Assembly (NCBI GenBank): GCA_945957375.1
Contig: CAMFKX010000014.1
Location: 1-39,097 of the forward strand
Reading direction: 5' to 3'
DNA length: 39,097 bases
DNA from: an uncultured Roseiarcus sp.
GTDB lineage: Bacteria; Pseudomonadota; Alphaproteobacteria; Rhizobiales; Beijerinckiaceae
Under the pieces are notes generated by a model. That model searched no databases, had not been told where the DNA came from, and saw only the letters and a list, made by a program, of their open reading frames with translations. Of this stretch, positions 1 through 9,112 are shown piece after piece; the stretch's first letter is position 1; each line of letters opens with the position of its first letter. Made by a program: the position numbers and the translations under genes.

Positions 1-625
1 GGACATAGGCGACGATCGCCCGGAGGTCGCCCGGCGCATCGAGCCGGCGCGCGGTCAGGCCGAGATCGAGCCCTTCCGACGGCGGTCCGAGCGTCGCCAG
101 GCCTTCGATCGCGAGGCGGGCGGCGACCCCCACGACCGGCTCGCCGAGCGAGAGCTCGTCGATCGCGAATTGCCGGACGACGACCTTGAGCGGGAGCTGC
201 GGCAGGATCGGCTGCGGCTCCCCGTTCTCCGGCGGCGGCGTGTCCGAGGGCAGGGGCCGGCGCAGCACCTGAATGTGGCCGATGGTCAGGCGGTCCACGT
301 CGAGCCGGCGGCTGAGCAGGGCGAGCCGGCTCCAGATCAGCCGGGCCCTGTCGATCTTGAGCCACGGTCCGTCGCGGTCGGAGATCACGATGTCGTTGAT
401 GGTCGAATCGGACGACAGCGCGCCCTGGACCGAGCCGATCGAGACCGTCATCGAGGGCGAGGAGAGCGCGCTCGCGATCAGGTTGGCGACCACGCCCCTG
501 TCGGCGTCGTCCGCGCGCGCCGGGGCGGCGAGGAGGAGGAGGGCGACGAGGGCGAGGAGGAGGGCGGCGAACGGATTCCTGCCTCGGACGCCGACGCGGC
601 TCAGTGCGCTCGCCTGCCGTGCCAC
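1..625 (-). CDS. tamB: Translocation and assembly module subunit TamB, N-terminal part (runs off the window)
   Basis: Large inner-membrane-anchored protein that works with the outer-membrane barrel TamA, either inserting outer-membrane proteins or carrying lipid across the periplasm. Only about 208 N-terminal residues are present. They show a hydrophobic signal-anchor rich in Leu and Ala ending at APARA, then the family opening in which repeats such as SIGSVQGALSSDSTINDIVI and DRDGPWLKIDRARLIW alternate, the start of the long beta-taco repeat region. No ATG precedes the signal-anchor. GTG at 625-623 is the best start I find, but its purine-rich upstream sequence comes from a palindromic repeat, so the exact start is uncertain. 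It lies downstream of tamA on the same strand, the usual order. Identity is inferred from the N-terminus plus context. Confidence 0.85.
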   Translation of the reverse strand, partial: MARQASALSRVGVRGRNPFAALLLALVALLLLAAPARADDADRGVVANLIASALSSPSMTVSIGSVQGALSSDSTINDIVISDRDGPWLKIDRARLIWSRLALLSRRLDVDRLTIGHIQVLRRPLPSDTPPPENGEPQPILPQLPLKVVVRQFAIDELSLGEPVVGVAARLAIEGLATLGPPSEGLDLGLTARRLDAPGDLRAIVAYV

Positions 626-752
626 CTCCGCCCCCCTCGTGGGGGAGGATCGAGGAGGGGGGTCGCGCCGAACTTCAGGAATTTGGGGACCGTCCACCGT
701 CGGAAAGATCCGCGCGACCCCCCACCCTGTCCCGCCCCCACCAGGGGGGCGG
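621..752. repeat. Inverted pair of about 42-bp palindromic repeats between tamA and tamB
   Basis: Two imperfect copies of one GC-rich unit face each other. The first, about 628-668, reads CCGCCCCCCTCGTGGGGG then a purine-rich stretch ending GGTCGCGC. The second, about 712-752, is the reverse complement of nearly the same unit. The transcript of the 188-bp tamA-tamB gap could therefore fold into a long stem with a roughly 43-nt loop, and each unit also folds on itself. This resembles REP/BIME-type doublets, common between genes in Rhizobiales. The repeat touches the likely tamB start. Confidence 0.7.
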
Positions 753-813
753 GGACGCACGGCGACGCCGTCGTCGCCCGCGTCTTCGACGCCAAATGGT
801 TTCGAGTGTCCCA

Positions 814-2811
814 TCAGAAGGCCTGCCCGATGCTGACGTAGACAGAGACCGGGCCGCTGCCGGGGACGTGCTGGAACGGAAAGGCGACGTCGAGGCGGAT
901 CGGGCCGATCGCGGTATAGTAGCGCAAGCCGACGCCCGCCGCGGCGTAGAGCGGCATGCTGAAGTTCGGGAAGTTGGCGACGAAGGCGTTGCCGGCGTCG
1001 ACGAACGGCACGACGCCGATCGTGTCGGTGATCTTGATCCGCAATTCGCCCGAGGCGACGAACAGGCTGCGGCCGCCGATCACGCCGTAGATGTTGCGCG
1101 GCCCCAGGCTGTTGTAGGCGTAGCCGCGCACCGAGCCTCCCCCGCCGGCGTAGAAGCGCCAGTTGGCGGGAATCTGGTCGAGCGCAGCCCCGGCCTCGCC
1201 GCCGACCCCAACTCTGCCGGCCAGGACGAAGCGGGAATCCGCGTCCACCGAATAATAGGCCGAGCCGAAGGCGCGGACCTGCGCGAGATTGACGGTCGAT
1301 CCGAGTGCCTCGGGGAAGCCGTAGGCGGTTGCGTTGAGCCGCACCCCGCGCGTCGGGTCGAGTTTGCTGTCGGTGGTGTCGTAGTTGGCCGAGACCGGAA
1401 CGCCGACGAGCGTGTAGTTCACCCGCCCGAGCGAATCGGTCGCGACGCCGGTCTGCCCTTCGATCCCCGCCTGCAGCCAGAAATTCTGGCCGAAGCGATG
1501 GCGGATGGCGGCGGTCGCGTCGGCGTCCTCGACCTCGTAGCCGACGAAGCCGACGCCGCTGGTCGAGACCTTCTCCCCGAGCACGTCGAGCAGGAAGTCG
1601 TTGCGCGAACCCCACAGCGCGGGCTTGAGGAAGCTCGCCGACAGGCGCCCGCCGAGGTCGTTGATCGAAAAATCCTTGACGCTGGTCGAGGTTATATACC
1701 AGGGCGGGGCGTAGAAGAGATCGGCCTGCAGCCGCAGCCGCTCGGCCCCGCCGAACACGTTACGGTCTTCCCAATAGGCCTGTCCGGCCGGGCCGTTGGT
1801 GCTCGAGTACTTGGCCGAGGCGCCGACGGCGTAGGGCAGGCGGTCCTCGATCGCGACGGTATAGGGCAGGCGCCCGAATTGGTCGAGGGTCGGGCTCTCG
1901 GTGATCCGCACCGAGCCGACCGCCGGGATCTCGCGCAACGATTCGCGGGCGTCGGCGATCGCCCGGGGCGTGTAGGCGTCGCCGGGCTCGATATAGAGGA
2001 ACGAGCGGGCGATCGCCGGGCTGAAGCCCTTGGGTCCGACCAGCGTCGCCTCGCCGAACGGCGCGACCGGGCCGGGCGCGGCGAGGAACGTCACGTCCAT
2101 CGTGCGCGTCGCGTGGTTCACCACCGGCGCGATCGACAGCACCTTGGCGAGCGGCCGCCCCTGATTGCGGAAGGCGTCGACGATGCGCGCCTCGGCCGCG
2201 CGCAAGTCGACCGCTCTCGCCGGGTCGCCTGGCTTCAGGCCGATGGCGCGCGCGGGCAGGGTCGAATCCGGGAATTCCTGGCCGGCGCCGTCGACGACGC
2301 GGATCGAGCCGAGCTTGAACAGCGGACCCGGGTCGACCGTGATCGTGACCGGCGCGACCGCGCGGTTGCGGTAGCTGTCGGCGGCGTGGGCGAAGGCGGC
2401 GGCGTTGGGCGAAAGGATTGTCATCGCGGCGCCGTCGACCGCGATCCGGACGGTCGCGTCGTAGTAGCCGAGGCCCCACAGGGCGTCCAGGATCGTCCCG
2501 AAATCGGCGTTGGCGCGCCGCGCCAGCGAATCGCCGTCCGGCGGCGGGTCCTTGCGCAGCCGGTAGAGCGACGACGCGTCGGTCACCGCGCTGCGGATGT
2601 CTCCGCCGCCGCCGGCGACGTCGACGGTCACCGCATAGGCGATGGCGGTCTTGGAGACGGCGGGCGGGGCGTCGTCGGAGCCCCACAGGCCGAAGAAATT
2701 GAAGGCGCGCGCAGGCTCCGCTTCGGCGAACGGCGCAAGGACCGCCGCGAGCGCGACGACGAGCGTCAAGCCGCTGCAATCCGGTCGGGTTGGCCAACCG
2801 CGGTTCGTCAA
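814..2811 (-). CDS. tamA: Autotransporter assembly complex protein TamA (Omp85/BamA family)
   Basis: Outer-membrane 16-strand barrel of the Omp85 family that partners TamB. The frame gives about 665 residues. It has a signal peptide (hydrophobic LTLVVALAAVLAPF, processing near ARA), POTRA-type domains over roughly residues 40-260, then a beta-barrel (surface antigen/bac_surface_Ag) domain. The barrel carries a GGGGSVRGYAYNSLGP stretch typical of strand-connecting loop 6 (VRGY motif) and ends in a phenylalanine, as barrels recognised by BamA do. I chose TTG at 2811 because AGGAGAGG lies just upstream and the signal peptide then sits at the N-terminus. The frame continues to another TTG at 2886, which would add 25 non-signal-like residues. 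tamB follows on the same strand. Confidence 0.92.
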   Translation of the reverse strand: MTNRGWPTRPDCSGLTLVVALAAVLAPFAEAEPARAFNFFGLWGSDDAPPAVSKTAIAYAVTVDVAGGGGDIRSAVTDASSLYRLRKDPPPDGDSLARRANADFGTILDALWGLGYYDATVRIAVDGAAMTILSPNAAAFAHAADSYRNRAVAPVTITVDPGPLFKLGSIRVVDGAGQEFPDSTLPARAIGLKPGDPARAVDLRAAEARIVDAFRNQGRPLAKVLSIAPVVNHATRTMDVTFLAAPGPVAPFGEATLVGPKGFSPAIARSFLYIEPGDAYTPRAIADARESLREIPAVGSVRITESPTLDQFGRLPYTVAIEDRLPYAVGASAKYSSTNGPAGQAYWEDRNVFGGAERLRLQADLFYAPPWYITSTSVKDFSINDLGGRLSASFLKPALWGSRNDFLLDVLGEKVSTSGVGFVGYEVEDADATAAIRHRFGQNFWLQAGIEGQTGVATDSLGRVNYTLVGVPVSANYDTTDSKLDPTRGVRLNATAYGFPEALGSTVNLAQVRAFGSAYYSVDADSRFVLAGRVGVGGEAGAALDQIPANWRFYAGGGGSVRGYAYNSLGPRNIYGVIGGRSLFVASGELRIKITDTIGVVPFVDAGNAFVANFPNFSMPLYAAAGVGLRYYTAIGPIRLDVAFPFQHVPGSGPVSVYVSIGQAF

Positions 2812-3513
2812 CGCGAACGCCTCTCCTGACGCATCCGGCTGGACCGGTCCGGCCGGGCTTATGAAGCAGACGACACCGGCCGTCAAAGCTAGGGCTGCCG
2901 GCCGCGGCGACGGCCCCCGGGCGATCTCGGTCCGCAGGAGCAGAACGCGCCGGAGGACGAGGCCGCGGCGAGTTTCGCCAATTCCGGTTACCGCGGCGTT
3001 ACTTCCGGGCCGCTCGGGGAGGTCGCGGCAAAGCCGGCCGCGCGGCGGCCAGCGAGCGTCGCTGCAAAGGCTTTTCGGAAATAGAAAATACGATATGGTT
3101 ATCTTTAGAATTAGCGCCGTCGCGAGCGGCTTTCACGCCGGGTCGCCGCGCGCGAGAGATGAAGAAATTACGTTAATGCTATGAAATCATGCTAGAAATA
3201 TAGAGGCCGAGGGCGCAGAAAAATGAACCGGCGCTTGGGAGGACTACAGTTGCGTGACTCCCAAGGCGTGGTCGCGCGACGACCTCGTCCTGAGGAGCGC
3301 CGCCGCAGGCGGCGCGTCTCGAAGGACGGTCCAGAGCGCGCCTGAACCGTCGGCGCTGACGGGAACGTCCTTCGAGACGCCCGCTTCGCGGGTTCCTCAG
3401 GGCGAGGGCGCAGCAAAGGGTCCGCCGCTTGGGAGGACCAGAGTTGCAGAAAAGAGGTCCTATGTCCTTGAAATCGCCCGCTCGGAGACATTTGTGTGCG
3501 GCGCGGCCCGCGG
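2812..3513. other. Gene-free interval between tamA and ispDF
   Basis: About 700 bp with no reading frame I can recognise. The part next to tamA (about 2890-3060) is GC-rich. About 3070-3210 is AT-rich for this genome (for example near 3085-3115 and 3165-3205) and probably carries the promoter for tamA-tamB. The rest is a repeat cassette listed separately. Confidence 0.5.
3209..3447. repeat. Repeat cassette: 45-bp direct repeats flanking an inverted doublet
   Basis: Two direct copies, 3209-3253 and 3404-3447, each begin GAGGGCGCAG and contain CGCTTGGGAGGAC and AGTTGC. Between them sit two facing copies of a second unit. One (about 3285-3328) ends in CGTCTCGAAGGACG, the other (3366 to about 3403) starts with its exact reverse complement CGTCCTTCGAGACG, and the outer edges CCTGAGGA / TCCTCAGG also match. 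The inner units contain their own small hairpins. It looks like a non-autonomous repeat element; no transposase gene is present. Confidence 0.75.
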
Positions 3514-4701
3514 TCAGGGCAGGCGCACCGTCGCCGCCGCGAGGCAGGCGATTCCCTCGCCTCGCCCGGTGAAGCCGAGCCGTTCGGTCGTCGTCGCCTT
3601 GACCGACACCCGCGCGAGCTCCACGCCGGCGATGTCGGCCACCCGGGCGCGCATCGCCTCGCGGTGCGGTCCGACCTTCGGCGCCTCGCAGACCAGGGTC
3701 GCGTCCAGATGAACCAGGACTCCGCCGCGCGCCCGCACCCGCTCCGCCGCATGGGCGAGGAAGATCCGCGATTCCGCGCCGCGCCACTGCGGGTCGCTCG
3801 GCGGAAAATGGGCGCCGATGTCGCCCTCTCCGAGCGCTCCGTAGATCGCGTCGGCGAGCGCGTGCAGCGCGACGTCGGCGTCGGAATGGCCGCTGAGCGC
3901 GTGGCTGTGGGGCACCCGCACGCCGCAGAGCCACACGTGGTCGCCGGGCGCGAAGGCGTGGACGTCAAATCCCTGACCGACGCGGGTCTCGCCCGCCGAG
4001 CCGGCGATGCGCGCTTGCGCCCTGTCGAGGTCGGCCATTGTCGTCACCTTGAAGTTGTCCGGGTCGCCCTCGAACACGTGGGCCGGAAGGCCTGCCCATT
4101 CGGCCGCCGCCACGTCGTCGGTGAGGTCGGCGACGCCGGCGGCGGCCGCGCGCCGGTGGGCGTCGAGGATCAGGGGGAAACGGAACGCCTGGGGCGTCTG
4201 GACGGCGCGCAGCGCCGCGCGCGGCGGGGCGCCGACGATCCGGCCTGCGGCGTCGACCTGCTTGATCGTGTCGCTGACGCCGATCCCGGGCGCGGCGGCG
4301 CCGTAGGCGTCCGCCGCCGCGACCGCGCGCCCCACCAGCGCGCCGGATGGGAAGGGGCGGGCGGCGTCGTGAACCAGCACGAGGTCGGGCTTCGCGGCGG
4401 CCAGCGCCTCGAGGCCGGCGCGCACGCTCTCCTGCCGCGTCGCGCCCCCGATGGAGGGCGCGCCGATCCCGGCGAAAATCGCCGCCGGCAGCGCCGCGAG
4501 CGCGGCCCGATAGAGGTCGAGGTCGTCGGGATGGATGACCACGGTCGTCGCGCAAAACGAGCCCGCCGACAGCAGCGCCTCGAGCGTCCAGGCCAGCAGA
4601 GGGCGGCCGGCGCAAGCAAGGAATTGCTTTGGAAGGGCGCCGCCCACCCGAGCGCCTCGGCCCGCCGCAACGACGATCAGGGCGACGGAGGGTGTGGACA
4701 A
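3514..4701 (-). CDS. ispDF: Bifunctional IspD/IspF enzyme of the MEP isoprenoid pathway
   Basis: Cytosolic fusion of 2-C-methyl-D-erythritol 4-phosphate cytidylyltransferase (IspD, about residues 1-235) and 2-C-methyl-D-erythritol 2,4-cyclodiphosphate synthase (IspF, about 239-395). Together these catalyse two non-consecutive MEP-pathway steps toward IPP and DMAPP. IspD shows the nucleotide-binding start [12 protein letters not shown] and PKQF (24-27), and HDAARP at 111-116. IspF shows FDVHAF, with metal ligands expected at Asp246, His248 and His280, and [16 protein letters not shown] near the C-terminus. At 395 residues it matches alphaproteobacterial fusions. The start is TTG at 4701, with GGGAG about ten bases upstream. 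Divergent from the downstream GST gene. Confidence 0.95.
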   Translation of the reverse strand: MSTPSVALIVVAAGRGARVGGALPKQFLACAGRPLLAWTLEALLSAGSFCATTVVIHPDDLDLYRAALAALPAAIFAGIGAPSIGGATRQESVRAGLEALAAAKPDLVLVHDAARPFPSGALVGRAVAAADAYGAAAPGIGVSDTIKQVDAAGRIVGAPPRAALRAVQTPQAFRFPLILDAHRRAAAAGVADLTDDVAAAEWAGLPAHVFEGDPDNFKVTTMADLDRAQARIAGSAGETRVGQGFDVHAFAPGDHVWLCGVRVPHSHALSGHSDADVALHALADAIYGALGEGDIGAHFPPSDPQWRGAESRIFLAHAAERVRARGGVLVHLDATLVCEAPKVGPHREAMRARVADIAGVELARVSVKATTTERLGFTGRGEGIACLAAATVRLP

Positions 4702-4822
4702 GGGCGAGGCGCTCCCGACAAGGCGCGCGCTGTTTGGAGCGTGTCGGTCGCGCCGTCAATACGGGTTGACTCGCCATTCCCGGCCGCCGATCAATCGCGC
4801 TCCCAAGCGCTGGATTCTGTCG

Positions 4823-5476
4823 ATGCCGTTGAAGCTCGTGATCGCAAACAAGGCCTATTCGTCGTGGTCGTTGCGGCCGTGGATCCTCCTCGCCCATTTC
4901 AAAATTCCGTTCGAAGAGGTGGTGATCCCGATGGGCCGTCCGGAGACGCGCGCCATGATGCTGGAATTCGCCCCGACCGGAAAATGCCCGTCGCTGCACG
5001 ACGGCGCGATCTCCGTGTGGGAGTCGCTCGCGATCATGGAGTATGTCGCGGAAATCTATCCGGAGAAGGCGATCTGGCCGAAGGGCAAGGCGGCGCGCGC
5101 CCATGCCCGCTCGCTCGCCAACGAGATGCACGCCGGTTTCGGGGCGCTGCGCGAGGCCTGTCCGACCAACTTCCGCCGCGCCCCCAAGGCGATTCCGCTC
5201 AGCGACGCCGTCAAGGCGGACGTCGCTCGGATCGAGGCGGCCTGGGCGCAGGCGCGGGAGCGCTTCGGCAAGTCGGGCCTCTTCCTCTGCGGCCGCTTCT
5301 CCGCCGTCGACGCGATGTTCGCGCCGGTCGTCAATCGTTTCCACGCCTACGACATTCCGGTCTCGGCGGCGACGCGCGCCTATATGGATGCGATGATGGC
5401 CTTGCCGGCGTGGAAGGCGTGGATCGCCGACGCCGAGGCGGAGCCGTGGCGGATCGACAAGTACGAAGCCTTCTGA
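4823..5476 (+). CDS. Glutathione S-transferase family protein
   Basis: A 217-residue cytosolic GST with an N-terminal thioredoxin-like domain (about 1-80) and a C-terminal helical domain. The start MPLKLVIANKAYSSWSLRPW places a Ser pair where many bacterial GSTs carry the glutathione-activating Ser. GKCPSLHDG holds the cis-Pro, and the following WESLAIMEYVAE matches the glutathione gamma-Glu site. The ATG at 4823 is chosen because homology begins there; upstream sequence in the same frame is open but unlike a GST. Substrate unknown. It is divergent from ispDF, separated by about 120 bp that must hold both promoters. Confidence 0.88.
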   Translation: MPLKLVIANKAYSSWSLRPWILLAHFKIPFEEVVIPMGRPETRAMMLEFAPTGKCPSLHDGAISVWESLAIMEYVAEIYPEKAIWPKGKAARAHARSLANEMHAGFGALREACPTNFRRAPKAIPLSDAVKADVARIEAAWAQARERFGKSGLFLCGRFSAVDAMFAPVVNRFHAYDIPVSAATRAYMDAMMALPAWKAWIADAEAEPWRIDKYEAF

Positions 5477-5729
5477 GGGAAATGCGGCGACGCCGGCTGG
5501 AGCCGTCGCGCGGGCGAGCGCCGGTCTCGACGATTCGAAGTCGACCTGTCGCAGCGCGCGGCGGAATCCCGGCAATCGTGAAATTCCGCTGGGTAAGTTT
5601 AGCGCTTTCTCAATGGAACATTATACATTTAGAAATGGGTATAGGTTCAGATGAGCGCCGCGGGAGACGGTTCAGGCTCCGTCTTCCCCGGGAACTTACG
5701 GAACCTTGCACCCGGAAAGGCGAGCGGGG

Positions 5730-7337
5730 ATGACACGGCTCAAGAGCTCGATCGGCGCGCCGAGCGAAGACGACGAGGCGAACGCCGCGGGATGGCGGGG
5801 CCTGATCGACGAGCTCAAGACGCGCCGCGGCGCGGCTGCGGAGGGCGGCTCGGTCAAGGCGCGCGACCGCCACGTCGGCCGGGGCAAGCTGCTGGCGCGT
5901 GAGCGGGTGGCGCGGCTCGTCGACCCCGGCTCGCCGTTTCTCGAGGTCGGGGCGCTCGCCGCCTTCGGCATGTACGAGGGCGACGTTCATGGCGCCGGGC
6001 TGATCGCGGGCGTCGGACTGGTGAATGGCCGCGAGGCGATGATCATCGCCAACGATCCGACGATCAAGGGCGGCGCCTACTACCCGATGACCGTCAAGAA
6101 GCACCTGCGCGCCCAGGAGATCGCTGCGGAAAACCACCTGCCTTGCGTCTATCTGGTGGATTCGGGCGGCGCCAACCTGCCGCACCAGGCCGAGGTCTTC
6201 CCCGATCGCGAGCATTTCGGCCGCATCTTCTACAACCAGGCGCGCATGTCCGCCGCCGGAATCGCCCAGATCGCGGTGGTCATGGGGTCGTGCACCGCGG
6301 GCGGCGCCTACGTTCCGGCGATGTCCGACGAAACGATCATCGTCGAGAAGCAGGGCACCATCTTTCTCGCTGGCCCGCCGCTGGTGAAGGCGGCGACCGG
6401 CGAGACGGTGAGCGCCGAGGACCTCGGCGGCGGCGACCTTCATACCCGGGTTTCCGGCGTCGCCGACACGCTGGCGCGCGACGACGCGCACGCGCTCGCG
6501 CTTGCGCGCCGGGCGATCGGCAATCTCAACCGCGCCCCCAAGCGCGCGATCGACTGGGCGACGCCGGTCGAGCCGCACTATCCCGCCGAGGATCTGCTGC
6601 GGATCGCGCCGCTGGACCTGCGCCGACAGGTCGACTCCCACGAGATCATCGCCCGGCTCGTCGACGGTTCGGAGTTCGACGCCTTCAAGCCCCGCTACGG
6701 GACGACCCTGGTCGCCGGCTTCGCCAGGCTCTCGGGCATGCTGATCGGCATCCTGGCCAACAACGGCGTCCTGTTCTCCGACAGCGCGCTGAAAGGGGCC
6801 CATTTCATCGAACTGTGCGCGCAGCGCGGGATCCCGCTGCTGTTTCTGCAGAACATTTCCGGCTTCATGGTCGGGCAACGCTACGAGGCCGGCGGAATCG
6901 CCAAGGACGGCGCCAAGCTCGTCACCGCGGTGGCCTGCGCCAATGTGCCGAAGATCACGTTGATCGTCGGCGGCTCGTTCGGGGCGGGAAACTACGGGAT
7001 GGCGGGACGCGCCTACGGCCCGCGGTTCCTCTTCATGTGGCCGAACGCGCGGATCAGCGTGATGGGCGGCGAACAGGCGGCGAGCGTTCTGGCGACGCTT
7101 CGTCGCGACGGAATGGAAGCGGAGGGGCGTGAATGGTCGAAGGAGCAGGAAGAGACGTTCAAGGCGCCGATCCGTGCGAAGTACGAAACCGAGGGATCGC
7201 CCTATTACGCGACGGCCCGGCTGTGGGACGATGGAATCGTGACGCCGTTGGAGACGCGGCGGGTGCTTTCGCTGGCCTTCTCCGCAACGCTGAACGCGCC
7301 GGCCGAGCCGACCCGGTTCGGCGTGTTCCGCATGTAA
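5730..7337 (+). CDS. mccB: Methylcrotonyl-CoA carboxylase-type carboxyltransferase (beta) subunit
   Basis: Carboxyltransferase subunit of a biotin-dependent acyl-CoA carboxylase, 535 residues as expected for MccB. It moves CO2 from carboxybiotin to the acyl-CoA, most likely 3-methylcrotonyl-CoA in leucine breakdown. Signatures are the [16 protein letters not shown] stretch, [16 protein letters not shown], the oxyanion-type [16 protein letters not shown], and the C-terminal [20 protein letters not shown]. These resemble MccB more than PccB. The ATG at 5730 is preceded by AAGGCGAGCGGGG; an in-frame TTG at 5706 is less likely. The roughly 250 bp upstream include an AT-rich stretch (about 5580-5650) likely to be its promoter. 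The partner mccA is 2.5 kb downstream, separated by four genes. Confidence 0.92.
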   Translation: MTRLKSSIGAPSEDDEANAAGWRGLIDELKTRRGAAAEGGSVKARDRHVGRGKLLARERVARLVDPGSPFLEVGALAAFGMYEGDVHGAGLIAGVGLVNGREAMIIANDPTIKGGAYYPMTVKKHLRAQEIAAENHLPCVYLVDSGGANLPHQAEVFPDREHFGRIFYNQARMSAAGIAQIAVVMGSCTAGGAYVPAMSDETIIVEKQGTIFLAGPPLVKAATGETVSAEDLGGGDLHTRVSGVADTLARDDAHALALARRAIGNLNRAPKRAIDWATPVEPHYPAEDLLRIAPLDLRRQVDSHEIIARLVDGSEFDAFKPRYGTTLVAGFARLSGMLIGILANNGVLFSDSALKGAHFIELCAQRGIPLLFLQNISGFMVGQRYEAGGIAKDGAKLVTAVACANVPKITLIVGGSFGAGNYGMAGRAYGPRFLFMWPNARISVMGGEQAASVLATLRRDGMEAEGREWSKEQEETFKAPIRAKYETEGSPYYATARLWDDGIVTPLETRRVLSLAFSATLNAPAEPTRFGVFRM

Positions 7338-7378
7338 AGCCGTCGTGCGGCCGGAGCCTGCCCAACTTCCAGTTTCTC

Positions 7379-8257
7379 ATGCTGCCTGTGCTGGAGGCTC
7401 TCGCGCGCCGCTACGAAGAAACCAGCGTTCCGGCGCTCGAAGACGAGGTCTTCAAGGCGCTGCGCCTTCCGCCCGCCGAGCGGACGCGCCGGTCGCCGAG
7501 CGGCAATCATGCGATCTTCTCCAATCGGCTCAACTGGGCCCGCACCTATCTCGCCAAGGCCGGCCTGATCGAAGGCCATCGCCGCGGCTATTTCCGGGCG
7601 ACCGACCTCGGGCGGGCGCTGTTGGCGGAGGGCGTGAGCGCCATCGACATCGCGCTGCTCGAACGATACCCGGATTTCGCCGCATGGCGGGGATCGCGCG
7701 AGCCGGAGGGCGCCGCGCCCGCCGAAGTCTCCCCGGACAACCCGGAGGAGTCGATCGCCTCGAGCGTCGAGGTTCTGAACGCCGATCTCGCCCGCGAAAT
7801 CGTCGCCCGGGTCTATTCGTTCTCGCCGGCCTTTCTCGAGCGTCTGATCGTCGATCTGCTGGCGAAGATGGGCTACGGCGGCGGCCGCCTCGAGTCCTGC
7901 CGGACGCTCGGCCGCACCGGCGACGGCGGCGTGGACGGCGTCATTTATCAGGACGCCCTTGGCCTCGACGTCGTCTACGTCCAGGCCAAGCGCCTCCACC
8001 CCGAAAACGGCGTGCTGATCCGCGAGGTGCGCGACTTTGTCGGAGGACTCGAAGCCAATCGCGCGACCAAGGGGGTGTTCGTCACCACCTCATACTTTCC
8101 CTCGACGGCCTACGACCTGATCACCCGGGTATCCAAGCGGGTGGTCCTAGTCGACGGCGTCGCCCTGGCGGGCCTGATGATCCGCCATCAGGTCGGCGTC
8201 AGGACCAAGGGCACCTACGTGCTCAAGCGGATCGACGAGGATTATTTCGTTGAGTGA
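7379..8257 (+). CDS. Mrr-like restriction endonuclease family protein
   Basis: About 292 residues with an N-terminal winged-helix Mrr_N domain (about 1-95, DNA binding) and a C-terminal Mrr_cat domain (about 140-250) of the PD-(D/E)XK fold. The nuclease core is visible: FLERLIVDLLAKMGY (Glu154), GDGGVDG (Asp186) and VYVQAKR (Gln202-Lys204), the QxK variant typical of Mrr. Mrr enzymes cut methylated foreign DNA, but no methyltransferase lies beside it, so a housekeeping or type IV role cannot be separated. Homology to Mrr seems to begin slightly upstream, at LPNFQF, where only CTG (7358) is available, so the start is uncertain. It begins 41 bp after mccB and could be co-transcribed with it. 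Confidence 0.85.
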   Translation: MLPVLEALARRYEETSVPALEDEVFKALRLPPAERTRRSPSGNHAIFSNRLNWARTYLAKAGLIEGHRRGYFRATDLGRALLAEGVSAIDIALLERYPDFAAWRGSREPEGAAPAEVSPDNPEESIASSVEVLNADLAREIVARVYSFSPAFLERLIVDLLAKMGYGGGRLESCRTLGRTGDGGVDGVIYQDALGLDVVYVQAKRLHPENGVLIREVRDFVGGLEANRATKGVFVTTSYFPSTAYDLITRVSKRVVLVDGVALAGLMIRHQVGVRTKGTYVLKRIDEDYFVE

Positions 8258-8276
8258 GCGCTCTGGTGCGCCGCGA

Positions 8277-8678
8277 TCACCGGCGGGCGCCGCCCCGGGC
8301 CGACAGCAGCAACACCACGCCGGCCACGGCCGCGGTCACGATCAATTGCTTCGGGGCGAGACTCGACGTCGACTTCGACATCAACGTGACGAACTGGGGC
8401 AAGAGCGGTTCGACGGGCTGCGGCGGCGGCTTCCGCGGTCCCAACACAAGCGGGATGGCCGCAAGGGCGGCGAGAACCAGCGCCACGGCCGTGCAGATCA
8501 GCGAGGCGGCGAGCGGGCCGTGCTCCGGCTCGACCCAGAAGAACAGGGCGGCGAACAGGCCAGCGATGGCGAACAGCGTGAAAAGAGCGGCGACGACGGC
8601 GAAGGCCGCCGGACCGGCCGCCCGACGAACCGCCGCCGCGACCTGCTGGCGGAGAAGATTGACGATGTCGCTGATCAT
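8277..8678 (-). CDS. YqjE-like membrane protein (phage-holin-family fold, not a prophage gene)
   Basis: A 133-residue small inner-membrane protein. An N-terminal amphipathic segment (MISDIVNLLRQQVAAAVRRA) is followed by two transmembrane helices, about 24-48 and 57-79, in the pattern of the Holin-X/YqjE family, and a hydrophobic stretch near residues 110-128. It follows the YqjD-like gene by 4 bp, the same order as yqjD-yqjE in enterobacteria. Function is not established. The 'holin' label is a family name; nothing nearby suggests a phage. It converges with the Mrr gene. Confidence 0.7.
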   Translation of the reverse strand: MISDIVNLLRQQVAAAVRRAAGPAAFAVVAALFTLFAIAGLFAALFFWVEPEHGPLAASLICTAVALVLAALAAIPLVLGPRKPPPQPVEPLLPQFVTLMSKSTSSLAPKQLIVTAAVAGVVLLLSARGGARR

Positions 8679-8682
8679 GGAG

Positions 8683-8991
8683 CTATCCGCGCGTGATCAG
8701 GGCGAGCAGGAGACCGGCGGTGAACGCCACCCCAATCGCGGCGAGCGGGTTCTTGCGAATCGAGTCGCGCAGGTCTTCCGTGGCTTTGGTCAATTCGGGG
8801 TTGCTGGAGATGAACTCGCGCCCATCCTTGTACAGGGACGTGGCGGCGTCGGACGCCTGGCGACGCAAATGGTCGAGGTCCGCGCCGGCCACCGCGCTCT
8901 TCGCGCTTTCGAAAGCCTGGCTGGCGCGTTGCGCCAGATCGGGGCGCTGGTCGGTGGCCGGTTCCCGGTCGGAATTGCCGCTCGCGCTCAT
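8683..8991 (-). CDS. YqjD/ElaB-like (DUF883) tail-anchored membrane protein
   Basis: A 102-residue protein with a polar, helical N-terminal region, the YqjD-type DLRDSIRKNPLAAIGVAF stretch and a single C-terminal membrane segment ending GLLLALITRG. E. coli YqjD and ElaB of this family anchor inactive ribosomes to the inner membrane in stationary phase; transfer of that role here is inference. The ATG at 8991 is preceded by AAAGGGG with good spacing, so it is preferred over an upstream in-frame start at 9054. It forms a two-gene operon with the following YqjE-like gene. Confidence 0.75.
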   Translation of the reverse strand: MSASGNSDREPATDQRPDLAQRASQAFESAKSAVAGADLDHLRRQASDAATSLYKDGREFISSNPELTKATEDLRDSIRKNPLAAIGVAFTAGLLLALITRG

Positions 8992-9112
8992 GTTTACCCC
9001 TTTGCTCGTCAAGGACGGGCGTGGCACGGCCCGTCCGCTCGACAATTTTCCCACGACCGGGCGGTCGGCAAGCCCGGTCCGGTCGCTGAGCCTGAGCGCG
9101 AGATCGCGCCGA

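Noticed and set aside
604-2829. A 741-codon open frame on the plus strand opposite tamA
   Set aside because: It is Arg/Asp/Val-rich with no domain pattern and lies wholly antisense to a clear TamA gene; such frames are expected in very GC-rich DNA.
3496-5733. A 745-codon plus-strand open frame spanning ispDF and gst
   Set aside because: Antisense to IspDF and out of frame with the GST; residue composition is that of a shadow frame.
8277-8678. Phage holin as evidence of a prophage
   Set aside because: The protein fits the YqjE/Holin-X family in an ordinary yqjDE-like pair; no lysin, capsid, integrase or attachment sites are nearby.
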